Source: Simplicispira suum
GTDB lineage: Bacteria > Pseudomonadota > Gammaproteobacteria > Burkholderiales > Burkholderiaceae_C
DNA length: 64,000 nucleotides
Direction of reading: 5' to 3'
NCBI RefSeq assembly: GCF_003008595.1
Contig: NZ_CP027669.1
Location: 1,178,001 to 1,242,000 of the forward strand
Positions 27,448 to 36,795 of the stretch are shown here, one piece after another. The notes beneath the pieces were generated by a model that worked only from the letters and a program-made list of their open reading frames with translations, was not told the DNA's origin and did not search any database. Made by a program: the position numbers and the translations under genes. Position 1 is the stretch's first letter. Each line of letters begins with the position of its first letter.

Positions 27448-27915
27448 ATGAAACACACCATGAACAGTACTTCCCGCACCAGCGCCCTGGTCATCGCCCT
27501 GACCATCGCCGCCCTGGCCTCCCCCACGCTGGCCCATGCCAAGCGCCTGGGCGGCGGCAAATCGCGCTCCATTGCGCCGGCGAGCATCGGCAAGGCTCCG
27601 TCAGCCCCTGCGGCTCCCAAGGCCCCGAGCGCACCGACTGCCCCGACTGCCCCGACAGCGGCTGCGGCGCCAGCCGCCACCGCGCCCGCAGCGCGCGGCC
27701 CCGGCATGATGGGCACCATGGGCGCAGCCGCAGTGGGCGCCGTGGCCGGCACCATGGCCGGCAATGCCTTGGCAGGGTCCAATCCTACTGAGAAGGACGC
27801 TAAGGCCGCCAAAGCCGCCGAAGCCCAGGCGGCTGAAAAGGAAGCCCAGGAACTGCAGCGCAAGGCCGACGAAGCCAAGGCCAAGGCTGCTGCAGCCCGC
27901 GCGGCCAGCCTGTAA
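27448..27915 (+). CDS. Secreted Ala/Pro-rich protein with Tim44-like N terminus
   Basis: 155 residues: signal peptide (hydrophobic 12-28, cleavage at AHA-KR), then AKRLGGGKSRS, a Pro-Ala-Thr-rich stretch with SAPTAPTAPT repeats, a Gly/Ala hydrophobic segment (MGAAAVGAVAGTMAGNALAG) and a charged Ala/Lys/Glu coiled-coil tail. The N-terminal AKRLGGG and Pro/Ala linker recall secreted Tim44-domain proteins of Burkholderiales, but the Tim44 domain itself is absent. It follows the YccA-like gene by six bases, so the two are cotranscribed. Function not known. Confidence 0.7.
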   Translation: MKHTMNSTSRTSALVIALTIAALASPTLAHAKRLGGGKSRSIAPASIGKAPSAPAAPKAPSAPTAPTAPTAAAAPAATAPAARGPGMMGTMGAAAVGAVAGTMAGNALAGSNPTEKDAKAAKAAEAQAAEKEAQELQRKADEAKAKAAAARAASL

Positions 27916-27965
27916 CAGTCCGCAGCGCCGCGCGCAAACCGGCTTCGCTGCCTCGGGCGCGCCGC

Positions 27966-29138
27966 TCAGAGCTGGAGCAAGGCGCCCACTGGCCGGCGCG
28001 GCTTGGCGGGAACGTCGCCCGGCGGGTAGCCGATGCGGCACAGCATCTGCACTGTGGGCTCGGCGGCCTCGCGCGGCGCCGGCCGCCCTAGCTGATGGAC
28101 ACGCTCGTAGTGCGGTGCCATTTCCGCAAACTCCTGCAGCGTCTGGCTCATGGGGTGCACGCCCAAGCCCAGTTCGGTGGCCTTGAGCTGCAGGCGCACA
28201 TAAGCGCGAGCCGCCTGGAGCTGGTCGGAACGGGGTTGCCACTGGCCAGCCACACGAACCCCATGGCCGTGCGACTGTGGCCTTCGAAGCGCTCAGCGGC
28301 CGCCTTGTAGCCCGCGCTGCCTTCGGGGGGCCCCAACGAGCGGTCGAACAGGCCCAGCGCGTCCATGGCGCGCACGAAGGGCGTGTTCAGCGCGATGCCA
28401 TCGCGGTGCGCCAGGAACTCGGCCGGGCCGACGCGCAGGAGGCGGATGCTCTCCAGCATGGTGCGCGGCGTGCGCAGCTCCACCTTCGCCGACTCCCAGC
28501 ACAACGCGCGCAGCGCCTCAAGCGAAGCGGTGTCCACCGTTCCGCCCGCCGCCGGCCCGGCGCCCTGCGAGACGCTCGCCAGCAGGGTTTGCAGCCGTGC
28601 GGGCTCTACCGGCCTGGTCGTGTCGAAGTCGATTTTGGGCGTGCGCCGGCGCAGTACCTTGGGCAAAAAGCGGATCGGGCTGGCCGCCAGGGCGCAGCAC
28701 CACTTGGGCCACGGGGCGCTCGTCCCAAGCTTGCAACTGTGTGGTCTGCGTGCCCTGGGGCCACAGCGCAACCTCGCTGGCAATACCTTGCTCGGCCAAA
28801 GCCATGACCAGCAACTCCAGAAAGGCGCCGTGCCCAATCAGAATCTGGCGGCCCAGCGGGTCGGTTTCGCGCAGCGGGCGGTCCCGGTCGACGCGCAAGG
28901 TGATGGCGCCCTCCTCGCGCAAGTCCACCACCCAGGGCTGCAGGTTGTGCGGGTTGGGCGCCGTGATGGCATAGGCGACAGCGCGGCGGCGCGCGTCGAT
29001 CTCGTCCACGGGTCCCTGCCAGGCTTCTACGGCCTGCGCTGGGTAATAGGGGCCCGCACCACAAGCGGCGAGGGGGCTCAACGCGGCGGCGGCAAGGGTG
29101 CCACCGCCGGCCAGGCGAATGAAGGTGCGGCGTTGCAT
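27966..29138 (-). pseudogene. Tat-exported nitroreductase-family protein, broken by two frameshifts
   Basis: The intact reading would be about 390 residues: a twin-arginine signal MQRRTFIRLAGGGTLAAAAL with a lipoprotein-like AACGAG, then NPHNLQPWVVDL, typical of FMN-binding nitroreductase-like proteins. The frame is broken at about 28661-28663, where one extra base in a CCC run (gene strand) is needed to explain the jump to PKVLRRRTPKIDF, and again at about 28231-28235, where one C is missing in CCCC before SDQLQAARAYVR. The two shifts cancel. Both are in homopolymers, so sequencing error and true decay are both possible. AAGGG precedes ATG 29138. Confidence 0.75.
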
Positions 29139-29148
29139 GGCGGAACCC

Positions 29149-30156
29149 TTATGCCGTTGCAGCGTGGAAATGGGCGGGTGCAAGCAAGCCCAGGTCGTGG
29201 AGCGCGCTGCGCACTGCTTGCTCGAAGGGCGTGTGCGGCTCTTCGCCGATCAGCGCGCACAAACGGGTGTTGTCCAGGCGGTGCGGCGTGCTCCACAGGT
29301 AGCGCATGTCGGCCAGGGCGGCGAAAGTGGGCATCACCAGTCCCGCCAAGCGCAGCAGCGGCCAGGGCAGCGGGTCCACGCGCAAAGATGGCGCCTCTGC
29401 CACCCAACCCTGCTCGACTGCGACGGTGGCGAGTACCTGTATCCACTGCTGGGCAGTCACCTGCTGGCCGGCAAAGTGCAGGGTGTCGAAGGCCGCGAGC
29501 CGATGGCGCTCCTCGGCTGCCCGCACCAAGGCGCGGGCGAGGTCAGGCAGGTAAGCCCAAGGGTGGCTGACGCCAAGGGGGCCGGGCCAGCGAATGCGGC
29601 CCTGGGTCAGGTTCTTGGCGATCACGAGATCCAGCCAACTGCCCCCACCACTTCCAAAGAAGTCGCCCGCGCGCAGCACGATCGCGCGTATCCCACCCTC
29701 CTGCGTCGCAGTTTGCAGGCGCTGCTCAAGTTGGATGCGCATGCGGCCTTTGAAATCCTGCGCAGTTTGCGCGGTGTCTTCGCGCAATACCGGGGGCATG
29801 GAGCGGCCGTAGTTGTACACATTGCCGGGCAGCACCAAGGTAGCACCCAGAGCGCGGCTGACGTCGATGGCGGCGTCCATGAGTACCGGGGCATGCCTGC
29901 GCCAGGCCCTGTGCGTGTAGGCCGGGTTCATGGCGTGCACCACCACCTGCGCGCCGTGCGAGAGAGCGGCCAGGGCCGGCGTATCCTCAACCTGGGCAGG
30001 CATCCACTGCACACCCGCCATGGCGGGGCCGGTGGCGCCGGGGCGCACCTGGGCACGCACCTGCCAGCCCGCTTGGGCAAAGGCCCGTGTGGCCGCCAGG
30101 CCCAGGCGCCCGCGGGCACCCAGAATGAGAACAGTGGAGGCAGACGAGGGTTGCAC
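29149..30156 (-). CDS. NAD(P)-dependent epimerase/dehydratase-family protein
   Basis: 335-residue Rossmann-fold protein of the extended SDR type; the glycine motif is LILGARGRLGLAATRAFAQAG near residue 10. Later blocks VVHAMNP, LPGNVYNYGRS and RAGDFFG (catalytic Tyr in the YNYG region, atypical YxxxK) fit atypical SDRs acting as NAD(P)H-dependent reductases or epimerases. GTG 30156 is chosen because AGGAG stands seven bases upstream; translation from further up would cross the regulatory region. It ends just upstream of the broken nitroreductase gene. The divergent LysR gene is its probable regulator. Substrate unknown. Confidence 0.82.
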   Translation of the reverse strand: MQPSSASTVLILGARGRLGLAATRAFAQAGWQVRAQVRPGATGPAMAGVQWMPAQVEDTPALAALSHGAQVVVHAMNPAYTHRAWRRHAPVLMDAAIDVSRALGATLVLPGNVYNYGRSMPPVLREDTAQTAQDFKGRMRIQLEQRLQTATQEGGIRAIVLRAGDFFGSGGGSWLDLVIAKNLTQGRIRWPGPLGVSHPWAYLPDLARALVRAAEERHRLAAFDTLHFAGQQVTAQQWIQVLATVAVEQGWVAEAPSLRVDPLPWPLLRLAGLVMPTFAALADMRYLWSTPHRLDNTRLCALIGEEPHTPFEQAVRSALHDLGLLAPAHFHAATA

Positions 30157-30228
30157 GATAAAGCTCCTGGGTATGGAAAAAAGAAGGAATGGAGCGATTG
30201 TGAAAATGTGCCGGGAATTACACAATTG

Positions 30229-30244
30229 GCTATCTGTCCATAGC
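30229..30244. promoter_or_regulatory. Candidate LysR-type operator GCTAT-N6-ATAGC
   Basis: A perfect five-base inverted repeat in the 119-bp gap between the divergent epimerase and LysR genes, close to the LysR start. Size and position fit a LysR recognition site; binding is not shown. Confidence 0.45.
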
Positions 30245-30275
30245 AGCAATGCATATATGAATACCATTCCCACCC

Positions 30276-31160
30276 ATGAGACAAGGCTTTGACTGGCGCC
30301 TCATCCCCTCTTTTCTGGCGGCGCTGGACCACGGCAGCCTGCTGGGAGCGGCGCGCGCGCTGCACGCCAGCCAGCCCACCATCGGCCGCCACATCGCCGA
30401 ACTCGAAGCGCAGTTGGGACTGGTGCTGTTTGAGCGCACCGGCCGGGGCCTGGTGCCCACGTCCACCGCTCTGCGCCTCGCCGAATCAGCGCGCGCCATG
30501 GAGGCCGGCGCAGACCAGCTGGCGCGCAGCGTCTCAGGGTCGCAGGCGGGCGTGAGCGGTACGGTGCGCATCAGCGCCAGCCAGCCCGTGGCCTGCATGC
30601 TGCTGCCGCCTCTTCTCGCCCGCATGCGGCTCGAACTCCCCGAAATTCAGGTGGAGCTGGTGGCCAGCAATGCCGTGACCAATCTGCTTCGCCGCGAAGC
30701 CGACATTGCGCTGCGCATGGTGCGGCCCGACCAGGCCAGCCTGGTAGCCAAGCGCATCGGCAAGGTCAGCCTGGGCACCTACGCCCACCGCGACTACCTG
30801 CGCCGCCGCGGCACACCGCGCCAGCCAGCAGATCTGCTGCAGCACGATGTATTGGGCAACGACCTCGATGTCGACATTGCGCGCGGGTTTGCCGACATGG
30901 GCTTTGCGGTGGAGCGCGAGCAATTCGCGCTGCGCACCGACGACCTCATCGCCTACTGGCAACTGGTGCGCAGCGGTCTGGGCATCGGCTTCCTGGCCGA
31001 CTATATGGCGCGCACCGACCCGAACCTGGTGGCGCTGCTGCCCATGCTCAAGCTGCCCGAGCTGCCAATCTGGCTCACGGTGCACCGCGAGATACGCAGC
31101 AGCCAGCGCATCCGGGCGGTCTACGATTTTCTGGCCGAAGCGGTGCCTGAGGCGCTTTAG
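30276..31160 (+). CDS. LysR-family transcriptional regulator
   Basis: 294 residues with an N-terminal winged HTH (FLAALDHGSLLGAARALHAS, PTIGRHIAELEAQLG, VLFERTGRGLVPT) and a C-terminal effector-binding domain from about 90. Divergent from the epimerase gene across 119 bp containing a GCTAT/ATAGC inverted repeat, so the epimerase and itself are the likely targets. Start at ATG 30276; no strong ribosome-binding site is visible. Effector unknown. Confidence 0.92.
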   Translation: MRQGFDWRLIPSFLAALDHGSLLGAARALHASQPTIGRHIAELEAQLGLVLFERTGRGLVPTSTALRLAESARAMEAGADQLARSVSGSQAGVSGTVRISASQPVACMLLPPLLARMRLELPEIQVELVASNAVTNLLRREADIALRMVRPDQASLVAKRIGKVSLGTYAHRDYLRRRGTPRQPADLLQHDVLGNDLDVDIARGFADMGFAVEREQFALRTDDLIAYWQLVRSGLGIGFLADYMARTDPNLVALLPMLKLPELPIWLTVHREIRSSQRIRAVYDFLAEAVPEAL

Positions 31161-31255
31161 GTAAACAATTTCTTGGTCTTGCTGTGTCCTTCACAAGCGA
31201 GTCCAGGCCTGCGCTAGCATGGCCAAGATTTACCCCGAACACAAAGGCCCTGCCC

Positions 31256-32899
31256 ATGTCGCCCCGCCCGTGTCATTCCACTTCCCGTTTCGCCGCGCTG
31301 TGCACGGCCATGCTGCTGGCCTGCGTGGCGTCGGGCGTGCAGGCCCAGGCACCGGACCCCGCCGCCTCGCGCATCGACAAAGTCACGCTCTACCAGGGCA
31401 GCGCCACCGTGGAGCGCACGCTGCGTGTGCCGGCCGGCGCGCGCGAGGCGCAATTCGCGTGCCTGCCCGCCGCGCTCGACGCGCAAAGCCTGCAGGTGAG
31501 CGGTGACGCCGGCCTGCGCATCGGCGAGCTGCGCGTGCAAACCACCGAGCGTGCCTTGGCCAGCACTTGCGCCAGCCCGCTGGAGGCCAAAATCCGCAGC
31601 CTGCAGGACGAGTTGGCCAACGTGGCTGCTGCCGCCAGTGCGCTCAAGCTCGTTGACCGCTACCTGCAGACAGTGGCCGGCGGCACAGCGGCCGAGGGCA
31701 GCAAAGCCGTCCCCGCTGGCGCGACGCAAATCCAGGCCACGGCCGACGCCCTGCGCCGCAGCGCCGAAGATGGACAGAAACGCGCACACCAGCTGCAGCG
31801 CGACAAGGAAGCGCTGGAGCTGCGCCTCAAGCCCCTGCTGGCAGAGCGCGAACGCACAGCGGGCCAGCGCTCGCGCGTGGTCAGCGTGCAGGTGCAGCTG
31901 GCGAGCGAGCGCGAAGCCACCCTGCGTCTGGTCTACCAGGTGCGCGGCCCGAACTGGCAAAGCAGCTACCGCGCCACGCTGGACGTTGACACGTCCAAAC
32001 TCCGCCTGGAGCGCCAGGCCATCGTGGCCCAGGCCAGTGGCGAGGACTGGAGCGGCGTGCAACTGCGCCTCTCCACTGGCGCGCCGGCGCGCAGCACCCA
32101 GGGTCGCTTGCCGCCACCATGGACACTGGATCTCGTCCCGCCCGCACCGCCGCCGTCTCCCGCTCCGGTGATGTCCCTGTCCAAGGGCGCAGCCGCCCCG
32201 AGTGCAGCCAGGGAGGCCAACCTGGCCGAGGCCCCGCTGCCCGATTTCGAGGTGCAGACCGACGAGGGCGCCTACGCCACCGAATTTGCCGTGCCGGGCC
32301 GCACCAGCGTGCCCAGCAGCGGCGAGCGCGTGACATTGGCGCTGGGCGCAGTCGATGCCCAGGTGCGCTTGCTCACCCGCACCGCCCCCGCCATGGAGCA
32401 AGCCGCCTACCTGGTGGCCGAGCTGGCCCGCCCCAGCGGCGTGTGGCCGGCGGGGCCGGTCGCCCTGCTGCAGGGCACGCGCTTTGTCGGCAACGGTCGG
32501 CTAGATTTCGCCGCTGCGTCGGCCGACACAGCCACCACCGAACTCGCCTTTGGCCGCGACGACCAGGTCACGGTGCGCACGGATCCGGTGCAGGAGAAGC
32601 GCGACACAGCCGGCCTCACGGGTTCGCGCACCGAGCGCACGGTGCAAAGCCGCTACCGCGTGGACAACCGCCACGCGGGCGCCATTGAGCTGCAGGTGCT
32701 GCACGCGGCGCCGGTGTCACGCGACGAGAAAATCGAGGTCAGCTCGCGCTACACGCCGCAGCCAGCCAGCCTCGCCTTCGCCAACAAGCCCGGCACCGTG
32801 CTGTGGCAGCAAAGCCTGGCGGCCGGCGCAAGCGCAACTTTTGCTGCCGAACATGTACTGAGCTACCCCAAAGACGCGCCGCTGCGCGAACACCGATGA
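31256..32899 (+). CDS. MuiA-like protein with DUF4140 and DUF4139 domains
   Basis: 547-residue secreted protein: signal peptide to about residue 33 (VASGVQAQ), an N-terminal DUF4140 region (IDKVTLYQGSATVERTLRV), a helical coiled-coil section (about 105-215) and a C-terminal DUF4139 beta-rich domain (YQVRGPNWQSSYRATLDV). The family is called mucoidy inhibitor A-like; its molecular function is not established. AAAGG stands eight bases before ATG 31256. The stop overlaps the pgpA start by four bases, so the two are translationally coupled. Confidence 0.85.
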   Translation: MSPRPCHSTSRFAALCTAMLLACVASGVQAQAPDPAASRIDKVTLYQGSATVERTLRVPAGAREAQFACLPAALDAQSLQVSGDAGLRIGELRVQTTERALASTCASPLEAKIRSLQDELANVAAAASALKLVDRYLQTVAGGTAAEGSKAVPAGATQIQATADALRRSAEDGQKRAHQLQRDKEALELRLKPLLAERERTAGQRSRVVSVQVQLASEREATLRLVYQVRGPNWQSSYRATLDVDTSKLRLERQAIVAQASGEDWSGVQLRLSTGAPARSTQGRLPPPWTLDLVPPAPPPSPAPVMSLSKGAAAPSAAREANLAEAPLPDFEVQTDEGAYATEFAVPGRTSVPSSGERVTLALGAVDAQVRLLTRTAPAMEQAAYLVAELARPSGVWPAGPVALLQGTRFVGNGRLDFAAASADTATTELAFGRDDQVTVRTDPVQEKRDTAGLTGSRTERTVQSRYRVDNRHAGAIELQVLHAAPVSRDEKIEVSSRYTPQPASLAFANKPGTVLWQQSLAAGASATFAAEHVLSYPKDAPLREHR

Positions 32900-33447
32900 G
32901 CCCCGTCCCGCTACCAACGGTGGTCGAGGTGCAGCAGACGCCACCACCGCCCTCCCCGCGCCGCCCCAGCGCCCGTTTTCTGCTGGCGCACCCGGCGCAC
33001 TTCATCGCGCTGGGCTTTGGCTCGGGCCTCTCGCCCTGGGCACCCGGCACCGTGGGCACGCTGTGGGCGTGGGTGTCCTGGCTGGTGCTGCAACACTGGT
33101 TCAGCGTGGCCGAGCTGGGCCTCTTGATTGCTGCCGGCACGCTGGTGGGCTGGTGGGCCTGCGCCGTGGCGGCGCACAACCTGGGCGTGGCCGACCCTGG
33201 CTGCATCGTCTGGGACGAGGTGCTGGCCTTCTGGCTCATCCTCTGGTTGGCCATGCCCATGGGGCTGCTCGGCCAAGCTCTCGCCTTTGCGCTGTTTCGG
33301 TACTTTGACGCTGCCAAGCTCGGCCCCGTGGGCTGGGCCGACAAACAGTTCAAGGGTTTTGGCGCGCGCGGCGCCTTTGGAATCCTGTTCGATGACTTCG
33401 TCGCCGCGTTTTGCACGCTGCTGGTGATTGCGCTCTGGAGATTTTGA
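32896..33447 (+). CDS. pgpA: Phosphatidylglycerophosphatase A
   Basis: Removes phosphate from phosphatidylglycerol phosphate in the inner membrane to give phosphatidylglycerol. The 183-residue protein has the family pattern GFGSGLSPWAPGTVGTLWA, VWDEVLAFWLIL and FRYFDAAKLGPVGWAD, with membrane helices in between. It starts with an ATGA overlap after the MuiA-like gene and ends with a TGATG overlap before pncC. The N terminus of about 25 Pro-rich residues is longer than in E. coli. Normally it follows thiL; here the MuiA-like gene takes that place. Confidence 0.95.
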   Translation: MSPVPLPTVVEVQQTPPPPSPRRPSARFLLAHPAHFIALGFGSGLSPWAPGTVGTLWAWVSWLVLQHWFSVAELGLLIAAGTLVGWWACAVAAHNLGVADPGCIVWDEVLAFWLILWLAMPMGLLGQALAFALFRYFDAAKLGPVGWADKQFKGFGARGAFGILFDDFVAAFCTLLVIALWRF

Positions 33448-33971
33448 TGAGTCTGGAATCACTCATGAATCAGGAGCTGCAAGCGCTTTCCCCGTCTGCG
33501 CTAGAGGCTGATTTGGCTCATATTTCTTCTGCCCTGCTCGCACGCGGCGAAATGCTCGCTACCGCAGAGAGCTGCACCGGCGGGCTGATTGCTGCAGCCT
33601 GCACCGCACTCGCCGGCTCCAGCCAGTGGTTCGAGCGCGGCTTCGTCAGCTATTCCAACGCCGCCAAGAGCGAGCTTCTGGGCGTGGACCCGGCACTGAT
33701 CGCGCAGCACGGCGCGGTCAGCGAGCCCGTGGTGCGCGCCATGGCCGAAGGCGCGCTGGCGCATTCGGCCGCGCAGGCCAGCCTGGCGGTCACCGGCATC
33801 GCCGGCCCCACGGGCGGCAGTGCCGACAAGCCCGTGGGCATGGTGTGGTTCGGGTGGTGCGTGGCCGGCCGAACGCACAGCGAGGTCCAGCGCTTTGCCG
33901 GGGACCGCGCAGCGGTGCGCGCTGCCACGGTGGCCCATGCGGTAGCGCAGCTGAAGACGCTGCTGCTGTGA
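33447..33971 (+). CDS. pncC: Nicotinamide-nucleotide amidohydrolase (CinA C-terminal type)
   Basis: Deamidates nicotinamide mononucleotide to nicotinate mononucleotide in pyridine-nucleotide recycling. The 174-residue single-domain protein has TAESCTGGLIAAACT (about 33-47), FVSYSNAAKSELLGV, GAVSEPVVRAMAEGAL and VTGIAGPTGGSADKPVG, the active-site blocks of the family. GGAG stands six bases before the ATG, which shares a base with the pgpA stop. Residues about 7-24 come from an in-frame copy of the dispersed repeat placed before the catalytic domain. Confidence 0.95.
   Translation: MSLESLMNQELQALSPSALEADLAHISSALLARGEMLATAESCTGGLIAAACTALAGSSQWFERGFVSYSNAAKSELLGVDPALIAQHGAVSEPVVRAMAEGALAHSAAQASLAVTGIAGPTGGSADKPVGMVWFGWCVAGRTHSEVQRFAGDRAAVRAATVAHAVAQLKTLLL
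33464..33517 (-). repeat. Dispersed repeat, copy H (inside pncC, N-terminal)
   Basis: Read on the minus strand: CAGCCTCTAGCGCAGA, then AAAGCGCTTGCAGCTCCTGA. Left arm and CAGCT element are recognisable, the second half of the left arm is diverged. Translated in the N-terminal tail of PncC. Confidence 0.7.
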
Positions 33972-33982
33972 AAATATGGGGG

Positions 33983-34035
33983 AAATTGGCCTCTATCGCT
34001 TATCCATCGGTCGGTAGCAGCTATTGTTTCAGGAG
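33983..34035 (+). repeat. Dispersed repeat, copy B (intergenic)
   Basis: AAATTGGCCTCTATCGCTTAT, interrupted arm, then GTAGCAGCTATTGTTTCAGG. It fills the gap between pncC and the convergent UPF0149 gene. The right arm has lost its AAGCG core, so no stable hairpin is expected. Confidence 0.7.
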
Positions 34036-34038
34036 CAA

Positions 34039-34866
34039 TCAGGCGCCGTGGCACTTTTTGAACTTCTTGCCGCTGCCGCACCAGCAGGGATCGTTGCGCC
34101 CCGGCTCGGGCGCCTTGCGCACCGTCTCCACACGCGGGCCCAGGCTCTTCCAAAGCTGGCGCAGGTCGTACACCGCCCAGATGGCTTCGCCAAACAGCTC
34201 CACGCGGGTTTCGCTGACCGAAGGCGCGCCGTCTTCGGAATACATGTTGATGCTGGCCTGCGCAGTGTCGTCCTCGGTCAACGCGACGATGGAGTCGAGT
34301 GCATCGTCGAGCCACTGTGCGTGCTCGCGCTCGCGCGGCGGCGCCCAGTCCTCGGGCCAGTTTTCCACCGCGAACATGAAACCCAGCGCCCAGACCTGCG
34401 CAAACGAGGGGATTTCTTCGTCGTCCAGCGGCGGGCGATCCGCTTCGGGCAGCGCCAGCAGCGCGCCGCGCACGTCCATCACCTCGGGCTCCAGGGTGCG
34501 CGGGTCGTCGAGCGCTTCCACCGGCGTATCGAGCGCCAGCGTCACTTCGTCCCAGCGGCGCTGCCAGAGCGCCAGGAAACGCGCTTGCTGCTCCGCGTCG
34601 GCAAACATCGGCAGCAGCGGCAGGGCGTCGCCCTCGGGCAGGTCAATGTTTTCTCCATCGCCCAGCAGCATGGACAGGTATTCGGCTTGGGGAATGGCGC
34701 GGCGGCTGCAGACCAGGGCGGTCAGAAAACCATCGCAGAACTCCCATTGCGGGGTTTCGTCCAGGCGCGTGCGCAGTTCGTCCAGCAGGTCGTCGAGCGC
34801 CTCCAGGTCTTCGGGCGCGAGCGCAGGCGTCCGGTGGGCGCTGGGTTCGGGGGTGGCTTCGGTCAT
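34039..34866 (-). CDS. UPF0149/YecA-like protein with C-terminal SEC-C zinc motif
   Basis: 275 residues, acidic. The N-terminal part follows the UPF0149 pattern ([20 protein letters not shown], residues about 40-60), and the last 20 residues form a SEC-C motif, [19 protein letters not shown], whose three Cys and one His bind zinc in relatives such as SecA. Role unknown; SEC-C proteins often contact ribosomes or SecB. ATG 34866 is chosen over 34983, which would cross the divergent promoter. Divergent from the kinase-like gene with 115 bases between. Confidence 0.88.
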   Translation of the reverse strand: MTEATPEPSAHRTPALAPEDLEALDDLLDELRTRLDETPQWEFCDGFLTALVCSRRAIPQAEYLSMLLGDGENIDLPEGDALPLLPMFADAEQQARFLALWQRRWDEVTLALDTPVEALDDPRTLEPEVMDVRGALLALPEADRPPLDDEEIPSFAQVWALGFMFAVENWPEDWAPPREREHAQWLDDALDSIVALTEDDTAQASINMYSEDGAPSVSETRVELFGEAIWAVYDLRQLWKSLGPRVETVRKAPEPGRNDPCWCGSGKKFKKCHGA

Positions 34867-34981
34867 GGCATATCCGTTCTGCGGGCAAAGGCTTCTATGA
34901 TCCCCGGCTGCCGCGCCTGCCAAGGGCAGAGGGCGCGCTGGGCGTGGCGGCCAGTGTAGCGCCGGCTTTTTCGCTCGTTCC

Positions 34982-35770
34982 ATGACCGACTACCCCGAAT
35001 TTCTGCGCGCCCAGGCCGCGAACCAGACACGCAGCATCGCCAGCTACCATCCTGAAGGCGAGCAGTTGTGGCTCAAGAAAGCCGGCGCGCGCAACAGCAT
35101 GGGGCGCTACCGGGCCATGGGCGCGCTCGCGCGATTGCTGCGCCTGCCGCTGCTCACGCCGGTGCCCAACCTGGGCGGCGAACAGGCCATTGCCACCGAG
35201 GCGCGGCGGCTGCGCGAACTCGCCGGGCTGGGCGTGCATGTTCCCGCCTTGCTGGCGGTACAAACCGACGCGCTGCTGCTGCGCCATCTGGGCGTGCCGG
35301 GCCAGCCCACGCCCTCACTGGCCAATGAAATGCGCGACGCCGTGCCGGCAGGCGCGCACGCCGTGCTGACGCTGTGGCAACAGGGCCTGTCTGCCATCGG
35401 CGAGGTGCACCGGGGCGGCAGTTATCTGAGCCAGGCGTTTGCGCGCAACCTGGTGCGCTGCGCCGACGACCATGTGGGTTTCATCGATTTCGAGGACGAC
35501 CCCGGATCGGTGCTCCCACTGGGCTTGTGCCATGCACGCGATGCGCTGTGCTTCGCCCATTCCAGCGCGCTGGCGTTGCACGAGGCCGGCGCCCTCACAA
35601 CGGCGCGCCCGCTCTGGACCGCCTGGGTGGAACAGGGGAGCCCCGAGATGCAGGCCGCGCTGGCAGCCAGCGTCCGGCGCCTGTCGGCACTGCGCCATTT
35701 GCCTACCAGCCGCCGCCTGGGCCGCGACCTGCAGCGCGCACGCACAGCGTGGGATCTGCTGGCCCCCTGA
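34982..35770 (+). CDS. Kinase-like fold protein
   Basis: 262-residue cytoplasmic protein with a small protein-kinase-like domain, resembling the LPS heptose/Kdo kinase and BUD32-like groups. Lys near residue 31 (LWLKKAG) could be the ATP lysine, and [18 protein letters not shown] followed by VGFIDFEDD corresponds to the catalytic loop with Asn and a DFG-like metal motif. The catalytic Asp of the HxD loop is replaced by Gly (HRGG), as in LPS kinases. Substrate unknown. Divergent from the UPF0149/SEC-C gene; 56 bases before the nitrilase gene. Confidence 0.72.
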   Translation: MTDYPEFLRAQAANQTRSIASYHPEGEQLWLKKAGARNSMGRYRAMGALARLLRLPLLTPVPNLGGEQAIATEARRLRELAGLGVHVPALLAVQTDALLLRHLGVPGQPTPSLANEMRDAVPAGAHAVLTLWQQGLSAIGEVHRGGSYLSQAFARNLVRCADDHVGFIDFEDDPGSVLPLGLCHARDALCFAHSSALALHEAGALTTARPLWTAWVEQGSPEMQAALAASVRRLSALRHLPTSRRLGRDLQRARTAWDLLAP

Positions 35771-35826
35771 GGATGAGCGCCTGCGGCACACTGTGGCGTT
35801 GTGAAACCCTGCCCTGAGGAGACCCC

Positions 35827-36795
35827 ATGCAGCTGACCGCCGCCGTCGCGCAAACCGCCACCGTCATGTTCGACACCGCCGCCACCGTTGCGCGCGCCGA
35901 AAGCCTGATGCACGAAGCCGCGCAGCGCGGCGCGCAGGTGCTGGTGTTTCCCGAAGCCTTCCTGGGTGGCTACCCCAAGGGGGCAGACTTTCACATCTAC
36001 ATCGGCGGCCGCACGCTCCAGGGACGCGAGGATTTCAAGAAATACTTCGACGCTGCCGTGACACTGGACGGCCCGGAGCTCGCCCGCCTCGCCAAGACCG
36101 CCGGACGCGAAAAGCTCTTTGTCTGCATCGGCATCATCGAGCGCGATGGTGGCACCTTGTACTGCACCGCCGTCTACCTGGGTCCGGACGGCCAGGGCGA
36201 AGGCCGGGTGCTAGGCCACCACCGCAAGCTGATGCCGACCGCACTCGAGCGCCTGGTCTGGGGCTATGGCGACGGCTCGACACTCAATGCCATCGAGACG
36301 CCCTACGGCAAGCTCGGCGCAGTGATTTGCTGGGAGAACTACATGCCGGCCATGCGCATGGCCATGTACCAGCAGCGCGTGGCCCTGTACTGCGCCCCCA
36401 CGGCAGACGACCGCGACAGCTGGATTGCCAGCATGCAGCACATCGCCATGGAAGGCCGCTGCTTTGTGCTCTCCAGCTGCCAGCACCTGCGCCGAAAAGA
36501 CTTCCCCATGGACGCCATGCACAACCGCCTGCCCGAAGCCCAGGACACACTCCTGATGCGCGGCGGAAGCTGCATCGTCGGCCCGCTGGGCCAGGTGCTT
36601 GCGGGGCCGGTGTACGGCGAGGATGTGCTGTTGACCGCAGAGATCGACACCGGCGACATCGCCCGCGCGCAGATGGACTTTGACCCCGTGGGCCACTACG
36701 CACGGCCCGACGTGTTCCAGCTGGCGGTGAACACCGCGCCGCAGCGCGCAGTGCATCTGGCGCCCGGGGCCAGCACCTCGGCGGACTGCCCATGA
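35827..36795 (+). CDS. Nitrilase
   Basis: Cytoplasmic nitrilase that should hydrolyse an organic nitrile to the acid and ammonia. The 322-residue protein has the catalytic triad Glu43 (FPEAFLGGYP), Lys134 (HHRKLMPTALER) and Cys168 (VICWENYMP); CWENYMP is diagnostic of true nitrilases rather than amidases. ATG 35827 has GAGG-type upstream bases (TGAGGAGAC). The stop overlaps the next gene, a nitroreductase, by four bases. Aliphatic versus arylacetonitrile preference cannot be read safely. Confidence 0.92.
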   Translation: MQLTAAVAQTATVMFDTAATVARAESLMHEAAQRGAQVLVFPEAFLGGYPKGADFHIYIGGRTLQGREDFKKYFDAAVTLDGPELARLAKTAGREKLFVCIGIIERDGGTLYCTAVYLGPDGQGEGRVLGHHRKLMPTALERLVWGYGDGSTLNAIETPYGKLGAVICWENYMPAMRMAMYQQRVALYCAPTADDRDSWIASMQHIAMEGRCFVLSSCQHLRRKDFPMDAMHNRLPEAQDTLLMRGGSCIVGPLGQVLAGPVYGEDVLLTAEIDTGDIARAQMDFDPVGHYARPDVFQLAVNTAPQRAVHLAPGASTSADCP

